Source: Nereocystis luetkeana
Taxonomy: Eukaryota; Sar; Phaeophyceae; Laminariales; Laminariaceae
Reading direction: 5' to 3'
Assembly: GCA_031213475.1 (NCBI GenBank)
Contig: JARUPZ010000018.1
Location: forward strand, 1,550,001 to 1,614,000
DNA length: 64,000 nucleotides
The position numbers and the translations under genes were made by a program. Of this stretch, positions 11,201 through 23,659 are shown piece after piece (within the stretch, counting starts at the first letter, position 1; the number at the start of each line of letters is the position of its first letter). The notes beneath the pieces are model-generated. The model was not told the DNA's origin. It searched no databases and saw only the letters and a program-made list of their open reading frames with translations.

Positions 11201-13907
11201 ACTTGACCATTTTTTGTTTCGGCCGCGAGAACCACGTGCTTTTTGTCCCCGCACGCGTTCCCAAATCGCGTAGTTAAATAGTATAAAACCACGAACGCTG
11301 CGCCTTACCACTGCTGTCGGCGGAAACGCAAAGAGCGTTGGGGGTGTTAATACGGAGAACGAACTGGTCTTAGGTTTTTCGTCCAGAGCGGTACGCAGCA
11401 CTCTTGGCATTAACAGAAGGGTCGTTACACATAGAGATGAAGACCCAACGGTGCTTACTGTACATGTACGCCCTGGCTGAGCATCCGAGGTCCGTACATT
11501 TTCGCCCAGACTAAGCATCTGAGGTCCTTAAAGGTACGCCACCGCATGTAATGGACGCGCTGCAGCGCGGTGGCGGTCGATAAAAAAATATCGAGCCTGT
11601 TACGGCCATCGCACATGCGTTTATTCTGCTTCTCGCAGGAGTGCGGAAGCGTAATCGACGGAGGGGACCACTCCGAACGAGTTGGGATGGCGGCTGCCAG
11701 AGCGTCGCGAGAAAATTATCCGTGGAATACTCTTGGGTAGGGATTTGAAGGCAAAGCGAGCCAAGCGGTCGACAATGGTGGTCGCGGCGGCGGAAGTTGT
11801 GGCGCCTCGGCATAGCCGCAATCTATGGGGACACTGGGACGCCGACGCCGCTGGTGGGGCCGGGCCCCCGGTCGCCGGCTGGGCTGGAAGGCGTCTTTCG
11901 GAAATGTAGGCGAAAATGCGTCGGGAACGTGGTCTGGTCTCTCTGCGCTTTTGTTAGTCGACGGCCAACGGGGCAGTGGGCTCGAAGCTGCTTCTGCTTG
12001 GCGAGATATATTATTAATACTAACCCGCAATGTGGCGGGTGGGGCAATTCAATCAATTTGGCCGGCCAAGGGCTATGGAGTCCACCTCGAGGTCGACAAA
12101 CAGTGCCGGGATTTCCTGTGCTACAGCAGTACAGTAGCCTTGGAGACTGGAAGGGAGTGCACTTGAAGCACACGGAAGACGAAGAAGAGCCTGAAGACAT
12201 CTCCAAACGGACTTGAAAAACGGATCTCAGGGAGGGCGGGCGGGTGGGCGGCGCTCAGTAAATACCCGCCGCGGTGTGGGCTCCTGGCCTGCAGATCCAA
12301 CGGAGCATGTGGACGGGTTAGCTATACCTGCCGAATTCGTCGTCGACAGAAAAAATGACTGAAGGATATCCGCCGTTTTAGCGAGGAAAAAAACGCCGAG
12401 TTGAGAGCGAAAAGAGTGAGACTCGGGGGTTCCAGCGTCGGCCTTCTCGCACGTAAAACCAACCGCTACGGCAGGGCCCGAACCAAAAGGGGGCGGTGTG
12501 TGTCAGGAGCGAGGTGGGGGGCGACGCCGCCCTCGCTGAGCGGACCGGTCGCTGGGAAGCGCGGCGCTTTCGCGAAGGGCATCAACGCTCGAAGAAAAAT
12601 GTGAGGTATTTTGACAGTCGGTCGACTGCTTGAAACCGTCGGATCACTAAAGACACTGGACGGAACCCAGATACGATCGATTATCGGCCCGATCATCTCA
12701 GAGTGGGCCCGCAGAGTTAGGTGGTGTCGTGAAAATTACACCATCAGGATAGGTAGTGTCAGGTGGTCTCGTGAGAGTTATTTCATCTGTAGGTAGTGTC
12801 ACGGATATAATTCCATCCTAGCAGACGTGAGAACAAGCGTTGGCGAAACGCCGAGGTGAAGCAGCCTCGGCGGCAGCATTGCCGGTGCGGCGGTCGATAC
12901 GTTCTTTTTCCGGAGTTGATTGAGTGGCGGAGCGGCGACGGAAGTCCAGATTATTCTTTCTCGTCTCACGACGTAGGAAGGGTTTTCCTGTGGAAAAGGC
13001 GAAGGGCCAAGGGGACTCGATGTACTTCAGCAGGCCCGTGCTAACCCCGGGGTAGCTTCCCCCCCCCCCTCCACAAAAAAAACAAATTATGTCTGCCGGG
13101 ATTCCTTAACCGAGGAAACTATCTGACTGCTACAAGAGTATCGTCGCAACACCATTTTTTTTTTTTCATGGTAAAATTAGTTGTATACCTGCTGTAGGCC
13201 ATCCATCCATCGGAGTGCTATTTTCGTTCGTTCTCAAAATTCAGTGTTTTAGGTGGGGGGGGTGTAGAAGCTCTCCTCGTGTCCAAGGCCCCGCCCAGAA
13301 AAAGTAGTTGCACACCGCTATGGTAACGTGTGTCAGCGTAGCAAGAGGGTTAGGTAGCCGTGAGACCGAGAAAAGGCTTGCGGACACCAGCGTGCAGCCT
13401 TCGAGGCGGAGGGAGCGAGCAGCTGCTGCCGAGGCAGGTCGGGGTTGGCGCGCTGGACGAGCCCGGCACACGTCAGGGCGACACCATAGCATATCGCGGT
13501 GGCCGGCGGTAGCCGCCGTGCTGCTGGCCCACACCCCATCCACATATCACGGAAAAATACGCACGAAGACATCTGAGCGTGTCGGACAGCACAAGTTTTT
13601 CGCGCTCCACGCGGGAGGCTGCTCGGCGGCTAAATCGTACTTTACGGCTGATCGCGATCGAGGCTCTGGTGGCGTAGAAGGGACAGTCAAACAGCCGACA
13701 ATTTGCAGGCAATCCAGGGTCCCGGATCGCTAGAGGGAGAACCAATGTGCGACCAACATGCCGGCTGTCTTCCGCGACGGTACGCGTGCGCTTTGTTGCA
13801 CACAGGCACAGCAGGCCTCTACACCTCATCCGACCTAATGGACTAGGTATCCAACAAGTTCAGCCCTTACGGTAGTACGGCTCATATTCGGTGGAGGCCT
13901 GAAAGGA
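8267..13907. other. 5.6 kb with no recognised gene
   Basis: Base composition is more balanced and GC-richer than the flanks, and open frames of 60-180 codons occur on both strands, for example 8,340-8,879 minus and 11,797-12,216 plus. None shows a domain, a catalytic motif or a supported splice pattern. 10,400-10,500 is a GA-rich tract. No copy of repeats A, B or C was seen, although those families are dense on both sides, so this may be a younger insertion or a differently constrained block. I cannot assign it. Confidence 0.4.
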
Positions 13908-13982
13908 GGAGGGCGGGGAGGGGTACCTCATTTGCTCCTTGCCCTAGTCATTTAACCATTGACCGCGCATCCCTTTCGAGAC
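13908..13982 (+). mobile_element. Repeat A2 (sister subfamily), short copy
   Basis: A G run, then GTACCTCATTTGCTCC, CATTTAACCATTGACC and CGCATCCCTTTCGAGACG. It resembles the head of repeat A but has TTGACCATTGACCACGC in place of ATGACCATAGACCCTCGC. Similar short copies lie at 14,290-14,340, 15,020-15,108 and 53,030-53,110, and reverse copies at 35,690-35,830 and 43,337-43,450. Confidence 0.65.
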
Positions 13983-14240
13983 GGGCGGGGGGACAAAGGT
14001 GGGGGTGTACTCGATATCATGTATGGCCGTAGTCGTCTCACCGTAGACCCTCGCATCGTTACAATGCCGGGACGGATCATGTCGGGTTTCCACCGACCAG
14101 GAAGACATTGCTTGCACCAAGCGCGAGGCGCCGTGAGTTGTTGGGCGAGTCACATGAAGGGTGAGCTGCATCCTCCTAAGAACCGCTAATGAGGCGGACT
14201 TGCACATGGATGGTAGTTTCAATGAGTTGATTTATTTCCA
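13983..14240 (+). mobile_element. Repeat A, truncated copy
   Basis: Starts at a G run and GTGTACTCGATATCATG, and covers the first half of the element to CTTGCACATGGATGGTAG and TTCAATGAGTTGATTTATTTCC. Confidence 0.8.
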
Positions 14241-15337
14241 GGTGTGGCCACTCTGTGGCGGGGTGTACTCGATGTGTGTGTGTGTGGGGGGGGGTATCTA
14301 TTTGACCATTGACCACGCATTCCTTTCGAGACACGGGGGGGGGAGGGGGGTTGGTTCCATAGCCGCCTCATAGCAAAGGGATTGGGTCGAATATCCACAA
14401 AGAGGAGAGGGCGCGCCTGCCTACGATCATGATTACATTTTGACAAGAGTGCCTGCCGATAAAAGTCTGCTGGAGCCAACAACCCCTCTCCCCCCAAAGA
14501 GAGCAACGCAGACGAACCGCACGGTCTGCGACAGGAGGGGACCGCTGTTGGGTCTTGAATTGATCTCGGTGGAGGTGGAAAACAGGTCGTCCATCATCAT
14601 CGTCACGATATATATATATACATATTAATACTAGTATATTCCAGGTATATCATTATTATTGAGGCTGTTTTCGCGATCCGTACAATGTACCGCATACGCT
14701 TCCACGCGCATCGCTTCATTAACACCCCCGTATCGAAAGACATAAACCACAGCAAACCCAAAAGAAGAAAACCTGTGCACCAAAGTCTATAACCCCCTTC
14801 TGTACTATAGCACAGCACTACGGCACGAGATTCCCGCCAGCACCAGGCCCGCCAGCACAGGCGCAGGCAATCAACGCACAGTACTACAGCACAACTGTAC
14901 GGCACGACATTCCCGCCAAAGTATCCGCTGTTGGGGTACGAATATGCCGCTCTACTTCTGTACCCTACTTCCGGCCTAACTTCGTGAACGGGACAGGGTC
15001 ACGCGGCGGAGTGAGAGGAGTTGGGGGGGGGAGGGGGAGGGGGGGGGCGTGCTCATTTGTTGCCTGCCGCAGTAGTTTGATCATTGACTACGTATCGCTT
15101 TCAAGACGGAGCACGGCTCCTATTTCTACCAGAGACCCCTCCAACGTTTGGGCGATCATGACGTTTTTGTCTGAATATTACATATACAATTTTTATGAGG
15201 GGGGGTCGGGGGGGGGGGAGTTATAGTAATAGCAGTTCACGGCTGGCGACACAGCGAAGGTATTAATTGGTTGCCGCCGCCGTGGTCGAACGGCGCATTT
15301 TTTTTTTAATCGACAAGGCAGCGGAATGCCCCTATAT

Positions 15338-16534
15338 GGGGGGGGGGAGGGTGTACTCGACAGGAGATATATACTCGATCTCATGCATGGCCGTAGTCGT
15401 ATGACCACAGACCGTAGACCCTCGCGTCCCTACAATGCCGGGACGGAGCATGTCGGGTTTTCACCGACCAGGCAGACCTTGTTTGCATCAAGCGCGAAGC
15501 GCCGTGAGGCGTCCGGCGAGACGCATGAAGGGTGAGCTGCATCCTACTAAGAACCGCCTGTGAGGCGAACTTGCATATGGATGACAGCTTCAATGAGTTA
15601 ATTTAATTTCCTGTGTAGCCGCTTCCAGAGACAGCAATGGGAGTATTATGTAACTGCCTCGTGGGTACCTTACCATGAGCACTACGTGATACGATAATTC
15701 CCCTAGTGCGGAGTATATATTCTTTACCTAGCACAAATGATCTAACTCGACGACCAGCAGTAGGCAACAGCCAACCAGAAAAAAAAAACGGTACCCTGGT
15801 TGTCTAGCTCATGTAGTGAGCGGCATGTTTGACAGTGTCGTTGCCAACCCAACCTATATGGTGGGGAGAGGATGTACTCGACACGAGAGATGTACTTGAT
15901 CTCATGCATGGCCGTGGTCGTATGACCATAAACCGTAAACCCTCGCGTCCCTACAATGCCGGGACGGAGCATGCCAGGTTTTCACCGACCAGGCAGCCAT
16001 TGCTTGCACCAAGCGCGAAGCGCCGTGAGGTGTCGGGCGAGTCACACGAAGGGTGCGCTGCATCCTACTATGAACCGCTTGTAAGGCGGGCTTGCATATG
16101 GATCACAGCTTCAATGAGTTGATTAATTTCTAGTGTAGGCGTTTCCAGAGACAGCAATGGGAGTACTATGTAACTGCCTCGTGGGTGCCTTACCATGAGC
16201 ACTACGTGATACGATCAATTCCCTTGTGTAGAGTAAAGGTTATTCACCTAGCACAAATGATCTAACTCGACGACCAGCAGTGGGCGACCGCCGAAAAAAA
16301 ACAAAAAAAGGGCACCCTGGTTGTCTAGCTCACGTAGTGAGCGGCATGTTTTGACAGTGTCGTTGCCAACCGACGCCAACCCAACCTATATATAATATAG
16401 GGAGGGGGGGGGTGTACTCTATATCATACGTGGCCGTAGTCGTATGACCATAGACCCTCGAATCCCTACTATGCCGGGACGGAGCACGTCGGGTTTTCAC
16501 CGACCGGGTAAACATTGTTCGCACCAGGCACAGG
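15338..16534 (+). mobile_element. Repeat A, tandem of two full units plus a head
   Basis: The CATGCATGG landmark occurs near 15,382 and 15,903, and its variant CATACGTGG near 16,425, so the unit length is 521-522 bp. Each unit starts with a G run, runs through TACTCGA, CATGCATGGCCG, GACCATAGACC, ACCGACCAGGCAGAC, AAGCGCGAAGCGCCGTGAGG, GCATATGGAT, CGTGGGTGCCTTACCATGAG and GGTTGTCTAGCTCA, and ends GTCGTTGCCAACC ... CCAACCTATAT. The third unit stops after about 130 bp. These units define the full-length element. No protein frame persists across them. Confidence 0.9.
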
Positions 16535-16545
16535 AGGGCGGACAT

Positions 16546-19379
16546 AGCTGACGTGTCACTTACGTGTGGACAGTCGCTGCGGGGAAACGGAAATGGTTGA
16601 GGTGTCTCACATAACGCATGTGGAGAAAACCGCTGCGGCGCGGAAGGGCCGAGTTCGAAAATACAAAAATGTAATTCTTGACCCGACTCTGTGTGTAGGC
16701 GAATCGCCCCACACCGAGAGAGGAGAAATGATCAAAAGTATGAAAAGTATCGTTTATATTAAATGTTAATATAAAACGATAAACTAGGGTATTTGGGACC
16801 TGGTGGCTCACACATATATATGCGTAAACACAGAAATAAAAAGATACGCACGTCTTTCTCCGCGTGATTGCGCATGCGTATCAGGAAATTGCTCGCACGG
16901 ACGGTTGGCTACTCTCTCTCTATGTAAGCTCACACCATCATATACGCATGATGTGGAACATAAAAAAAACATAACATGCCGGTCATATATCATATCGCGC
17001 CAATAGAAATAATAATAACGATAATAATAATGTTATTGTAGTCCTGGAGGTGTGTCGACGGAGAAACTGCCGCCCACACAAGGCCCTCTCTTTCAATCTG
17101 GACTCGTAAAAACAAATCGAAGCTCACCAGGTATGCATGCAGTAAGCCGCTGTAACTTAGTCGCGGCACATCTATTCGGCCCGCCTCCTTACGAGGTGGG
17201 GGGGTTACGTTTTTTTATCTGAGTATTATGATACTCCGAGCATGTACGTACTTCGTATCTGCCTGATAAGATGATGTTAGGTCGGTCTGTCGTCGCCTTA
17301 TTTCCTTGTTCGATCCATGTATCTATGTGTGTACGTAACATAGTATGTGCAATGGGCGGTATGGGGCGGCCGGAGTATTGTGCGGGTTGACTGCGTGGTT
17401 ACTCTTGATCACTCACCACACGTGTTAGTACCACTATTAATAGCACTTCCGTGCCTCTCCACAGATAGATGCTTCTGAGAGGGAGGGAACGTATACTTCT
17501 TTCAAGAGGGGCAATGAATGGTAACGCCTCCACAACAATAGAAGAGGGGAAACGGGGATACCACGACACCGGAGCATGCGACACGCTGTAGGCTCCACCA
17601 GTCGTGTTGTATGCGCCGGTACGACGATGTTGGCCTAGACCATGATGTTGGTGCTGGCATAAAAAATACGAAGTAATCTACTGCTCAAACATATCTCAGC
17701 TGTGAGATGTGAGTTCGAGGAGGGTCGTCGATGGTCATGTGCAGTATGATCGCCTAATCGCCCATGATCAAGACCATCATCCCCTACCTCATACATCTCA
17801 CAATGGTTGGGGGGTCTATGCACTCCTTGCTGCACGTGATCTTCTATTTACTGTAGTTTAGCTACGAGTAATTACGAGTCTTCGGGAGGATTACAGTACG
17901 ATGGTGGGGATACACGCATCATGTGTGGCGTGATACGCCTGCTGAGTTCAGACTATGTGTCAGCGGAGGCAATAACTTACTCGCCCCGACTTGTTGCATG
18001 AGCCACAGGCCCCGCAGAGGAGCTGGTTGGTGAAAAAAATACAAAATGGTAAGGTCTCAAGGGCAGTTGTGTTGACTATCAGCGATCTCGTAGAGGAGAC
18101 GGTGTGGTGAAGAGAGAGGAAGGCTAGATGAGAGAGAGTGCGCCGTGCACGGCCGATCGATCACATAGCTCAAGACCCCAAGAATGCAGGAGCAATCGGC
18201 TCGAGTGCGGCACGACCCCAGCTATATACATACGATGTAAAGCGAGAAACCGTAACAAGAGCGACCTAGTTCGGGCAAACTCGAACCGAATATTTGGCGT
18301 TCTGCCACACATGAAACCCTGTTTTGGATTTTTCAACCAAATAACTGATCCCGCGTGGTTCCACCGCGTAGTAACCGTGGGAGTTTGTCCCATGTTCTGA
18401 ACATATTTACTGCACTACTGTGTTAATAAACTATACCATCAGACGACGATGTCCACGACAACAGCAAACCGATAGGCTACTCGTATGTACTGACTACTCC
18501 CGTGCAGCAACGTAGCTATCGTCAAACACGACCCCGCGATGGATGGGACATAAAAATCCAAGAACTACGTGTTCAACTATATATCAATCGAACGAACGGA
18601 ACAATCTACCACGCAAAAAAGCTGGCAACGCGGAGGCGTAAGACTCGCTTGCTGCGTAGCAACGCTGCTATTCAACATCATCATACGAGTACGAGCAATG
18701 CCACATGGGCCATGGGGCTACCCATGACCGAGTAGAAGCGCTATGGAAGGAGACCGTCCTTTTTGGGCTCGTCAGCACCTCGTCGGCCTCGACATAAGTT
18801 TCAGTGTAGGAGGAGGAGGTCAGCCTATGGGGGTCAAAGCACACGGTGTCCTACGCAGCGTCTTCATCTGATATTTTACCCCGGCCGCTCAGTGGGTAAT
18901 GACACCTCAACAAAATGGGGGGAAAATAAGAAAATAAACAGAGGAGGGGGATCGCGACACAAGCGCAAGAAGCGAAGCTCTCGTCCCCCAGACATTTTCC
19001 TTCCCGTCGCTTTCACGTTGCACGCCGGGAACTTTCACATTGTTTTGTTTCCGTTCTAATCGAGAGCGGTTTTCGGGCCGTTTTCCTTTTTGGCACCCAG
19101 TACGTACATCATATTGGTTGGTAGAATCTGATATTCCGTTCCTCGAAGTGGCTTTTCTCTTCTCTACAATCAACAACCAATCAACCATCGTGTCATCAAG
19201 GCGAGTAACCTGGTGTAAATTTTACTTGGTGTCATTCATTAAATCGCGCTGTGAAAGTCAAACCAACCAAGCAGTCAACGACAGACAACCACAACCACAA
19301 AACCAAACCACAGCTCTCTCATCACGAGGAAAAAAAAGCAAGACCAAATCCCCCCCCAGCACTTATACATGCGGTACAG
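16546..19379. other. No recognisable gene; one strong inverted repeat
   Basis: Frames are short. The inverted repeat TATCGTTTATATTAA / TTAATATAAAACGATA at about 16,747-16,781, with a 3-base loop, could form a hairpin of about 15 bp. 18,124-18,400 is open on both strands for about 90 codons, which I read as chance. No splice or domain evidence. Confidence 0.5.
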
Positions 19380-19582
19380 CGGAGGGGGGGGTGTACTCAC
19401 TGTCACGCATGGCCGTAGTCGTATTACCATGGACCCTCGCGTCCCTACAATGGAGGGGCGGAGCAAGCCGGGTTGTCACCGACCAGGCAGACATTGCTTG
19501 CACCAAGCGCGAAGCGCCGCGAGGTGTTTGGCGAGTCGCACGAAGGGCGAGCTGCATCCTACTAAGAGCCACATATGAGGAG
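19380..19582 (+). mobile_element. Repeat A, truncated copy
   Basis: G run and GTGTACTCACTGTCACGCATGG, through ACCGACCAGGCAGAC and AAGCGCGAAGCGCCGCGAGG, to CATCCTACTAAGAGCC. The part beyond is missing. Confidence 0.8.
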
Positions 19583-21720
19583 GGCTTCGGCCCCTTGTGC
19601 GTTCTTTCTTGCATACGTGCACACGGATGGCAGCGTCGACTGGGGCACTAAGCTCCCGCTCCACTTATGCGGCCACCTGCGTACACAACAAAAGGCACCA
19701 CCACCACTAAGACCATCACAACCACCAAAACCACCAAACAGGTTGCGCCCTGACGACCTCGACCCCACCTTCTGGGCACGCAGAGAGGCGCGGTTTCCCG
19801 TTACTACTACTGTAGCTTCATTTTTCTATTCAAATTTCACAAACCTAGCACTTGCTGTGGCACCGAATTCGGTAGCTACTCTGGTATATAGATGTGGAGA
19901 CCTTATTCGTACCTCAGATAAGGACATTTGTATCCTCTTACCGGCATGTTCAGCAGACGTTCATTAGAGCAGGGCAACCTGGAAACAGTAGCCGGACCCT
20001 GGGTCCATACTGCCATACCATCATACTGTAGGGAACTCCGTATCATCGCAACATTTCGCTGTGACACAAAAATAAAAATAAGCATACCGTTTGCCACACG
20101 CCCAGCCCGACACCGACGACTACCAACTCTTGTTTTGGTCTTCATTGCAGCAGTGAACAAGACTGGAGTTTTTGTGAAAGTCCGTTTTCAACTATTGTTC
20201 TAATCATCTCGCAGCCTGCCACACCCTCCGTCTTGAGAGTACCTGTCTGCGTTCGCCAGAGGGTGATTGATACCTGTGCGGTTTCCCCCCAGGGCAAAGA
20301 CTCGTAAACCTTCATCAAACTTCAACATACACACAACTATTTTCGCTATCGGTTACCGGCTGGCATGGCACGCTGCGTATTTCCCTTGCAGCTCATTCTG
20401 TGCGAAAAATCGGGCGGTGTCCGTGCTACCACGACACAATAAAATCGCAAAGCTTTGAACACCTTTGCCCTCCCCTCCCCCCCCCCTTCAATCCCCCCAT
20501 CTCCCCCCCTCTCTCTCAATTTGCAGCCAACCGCGGGCGACAACACTACACCATACGAGAAAAGACCACGATCCCCCCCCCCCCCCGGCTCCCCAACCCC
20601 TCCCTCCATTTCCTCTAAAGCAGTACAACCACCACAAGGCAAAACAAAAACCGAAGCGGTCATGGTTATCCCGAGGCCTCCCTCCTCTTTCCCCCACCAC
20701 CCCCACCGGCAGAACAACAACCAAAGAAACACACGGGGAAAGAAAATAGAAGGAAGACAGAACCAAGTACGCCTCATGTTCATGCACCGCCCACAAGACG
20801 CGCCAGCAACAAGAAAAACAACAACCACAGGGCGGGTACGTCAGGCGGGCCCTTCTCTCCTCTTCCCCTTCTCCGGAGAAAGCCGAAGCCTGTTGTGCAA
20901 ATAATCTCCACGTAGGCTTTTTTTTTCTCTCCAGTTCTGGGGGAGGAGGCTCGCGGCCCATCCTGACCGCCGCACACGCGGCACACCCGACACGAGGAGG
21001 GGGGGTCGCATCCGCCCCGGCGGGAAAGCAGGGATCTCTCGGCGTCGTAAGCGATAATATGCGATGCGATGCGATAAAAACGCCTCGTCAAAGCTCACAC
21101 GCGAAGGAAACCACCACCGCCACAACCACCACCACGGCGGCGGCAGGTGAGCAAGAAGACGCACACCTTCAGAAAAACCGAGAACCACACTTTTCTTTGT
21201 TAACCGTTTCGACAACTGCGAAAACTATCCCCACGCCCGTAATTCCCAAGTATAGGCTAATACTTTGTCCCCAACAAGGTTGGTGCAGTGCAGTTTCAAA
21301 GGGGTTAAACTGAGTCAAACCCACGGACTCTCCTCATGGGGCGGCGCGGCACGGCGCGGGCGGCGGCGGTGGCGGTGGCAGCTGTGAGCGACACTATTTG
21401 GCGAGTTCCTTTGGTGACACGTTCCGTTGGCGACGCCAGAAAGTCGGTTCAAGCTTCGCCCGCCCCCCCCGCCCCCCCCCCCCTCCTCCCCCTTCCTCTA
21501 TCGCACCGGCGGTAAAGTTTTTCGGGGCCGCTTTCGATCCGCCGCGCCCCCTCCCACCTCCCTCCTCTCCCCTCTCCCAGCTGCAGTAATTTCCCCGGGG
21601 CTGCTTGCGATCCCCCCCCCCCCGATCGCTTGTGGAATACCAGCAAAACGCCTCCTCCCCATCTACTTCCCATTCTTTCTCCGAGGGAAAGAAACACACC
21701 GTAGCCCTCACCGGCTTACC
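19583..21720. other. No recognisable gene; C-rich tracts
   Basis: 20,460-20,720 and 21,460-21,640 are long C/T-rich runs on the plus strand, so G/A-rich on the fabF coding strand. Their open frames are proline or glycine runs caused by composition. The stretch lies past the fabF stop codon; a fabF 3' UTR of unknown length may reach into it. Confidence 0.5.
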
Positions 21721-21736
21721 GCTGGGCTAGTCAATA

Positions 21737-21965
21737 CAAGCCAAGGCCAAGCCAAGGCAAGGCCAAGGCAAGGCCAAGGCAAGGCCAAGGCAAGGCCAAC
21801 GCAGAGCAAAGCTAGGCAAAGGCGAGCCAGGCCGAGCCTAAGGCAAGCTAAGGCAACGCAAAGAAAATTCAAGGCAAATCAAGCCACATTCACACCAAGT
21901 CAAGCCAAGCCCAGCCAAGCCAAGCCAAGCCCAGCCAAGCGAAATCCAAGCCAAGCCAAGCTACT
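21737..21965. repeat. Imperfect CAAGG/CAAGC array
   Basis: Short units of the type CCAAGGCAAGG, drifting to AAGCCAAGCCCAGCC, fill about 230 bp immediately after the fabF stop codon in gene orientation. It would be in the 3' UTR or just past it. Confidence 0.85.
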
Positions 21966-22047
21966 CGCGATATGATCTAGCGGGGCGATGGAACGGGCGG
22001 GATGGACCAAGCAAGCTGTGTCTCCCTCTCTAGACGAGCCCATGACG

Positions 22048-22098
22048 TCACGCTTCTAACGGACGGAAAGCGATAACCCCGTTGTGTCCTCCGAACCC
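22048..22098 (-). CDS. fabF: fabF exon 10, stop
   Basis: 17 codons including [19 protein letters not shown]. Acceptor GCCGCAG|GGG. The GFGGHN loop, joined to SSNL of exon 9, completes the conserved C-terminal motif, which fixes the gene end despite the small exon. Confidence 0.93.
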   Translation of the reverse strand, partial: GFGGHNGVIAFRPLEA

Positions 22099-22195
22099 CT
22101 GCGGCAGAAATCACGCACGATCACACACACACAAATACACACGGCGCAAGTTGGGGGATGTCAGCGGCGTCAGGATGGGTGAAGGCCGCGAGACA

Positions 22196-22226
<31 letters not shown>

Positions 22227-23207
22227 ACAACAACAACCTCCAAGAAGCACCACCAAAAAATGGCAGGAGCGGGAACAGCAGCAGCCGCAGCAGCAGCAGC
22301 AGCAGCAAATATCAGGAGCATCGTTTCATCCCATGTCAGTTCCCTTTTGCTTCAGTTCGTTTCATTGAACTTCTCTTCCGCTCATTTTCGTTTTCGCTTT
22401 CGTTTCGACATTTCGAGAAAAAGCTCATCTCTTCTCTCAAAAGCAACGCCATGTTACAGAAGTTTCCTCTTAAATCATGTCCCTCACCAGGTTCGAGCTG
22501 AGAGCCCCCTTGACTCGGTCTACCTTGACCTTCTCCCCGAAGATGCGGAGGTCGCACTCGGGGTCGGGAGTGTCGTAGTTGATTGTCGGCGGAAGCTCAC
22601 CCTGAAAAGACAAAACAAAACGAAAAACGAAAAACAAAAACAAAAACAAACGAAAAAAGCAGATTAACAAAAACAACACCGTCAAACGATTTGGTCCGCA
22701 AGCCTTGTTTCGTTTCGTCTTATTCCGTTTTGTTTTATTTTGTCAAAACCCTCTACAGTAGAACTTCTACTGGACACGATATCGGGACTCTGATCTCAGC
22801 TTACAAGCGGGTTGCAAGCCGCGAAGGGATTATACCAGCATAGACTACCCTCACATCTGACGGTCTTAGAACCAATTCTAAGCACAGGGCAAAATAGACG
22901 AGCCAAGAGGAATCCCATTCAGTCCTGTGCAGAACTTGTCGAATTATATCCCCCTCAACGCGAGAGATATGTTGGGAATGTACCAAGAACTACACTACCT
23001 GCCGTATGGACCAAAACAACGCCCACACCAAATCGTCCAGTCGACCCTTTGGTGCTCTACACGGAAGTCACGGGCCTATGCTTCACGAGGAATGGACGTG
23101 TAAGCACCCGTGACCGGCATATCAAACAGCTTCCAAACCCGAGTGTGTATCTACCACTTTGGTCAAATATCACAGCTATATACAGTGTCGTAACAACCCG
23201 CTCTCCC

Positions 23208-23240
<33 letters not shown>

Positions 23241-23617
23241 CCAATCTCTCTAACCATCCCTCCCCTGCCTCCCTCTCTCCTTCTCCACCCCCCCCCCCCC
23301 CCCCGCTCTCTCTCCCTCTCACCCCCCTCCTTATCTACCTTCCCCCCCGCTCACTTCTCTCCTCCTTCCCTCTCTCTCTCTCTACCTCCCCCCTTCCCCC
23401 CCCTCCCTACCTTCAACTCCCTAATCTCACCGTCTTCAACTCTTTATCTCACCGTCTGGATAGCCTTGGCACAGACAATCGCCTCTAACCCTCCCGCCGC
23501 CCCAAGTGCGTGCCCGGTCTGACCCTTCGTAGAGCTCACGTAAATATCCTTGCTAAGCTCCTCGCCAAACGTCTTCTTGATGGCCATCGTCTCAAACTGT
23601 TTCCATTTTCAAGTTCC

Positions 23618-23659
<42 letters not shown>

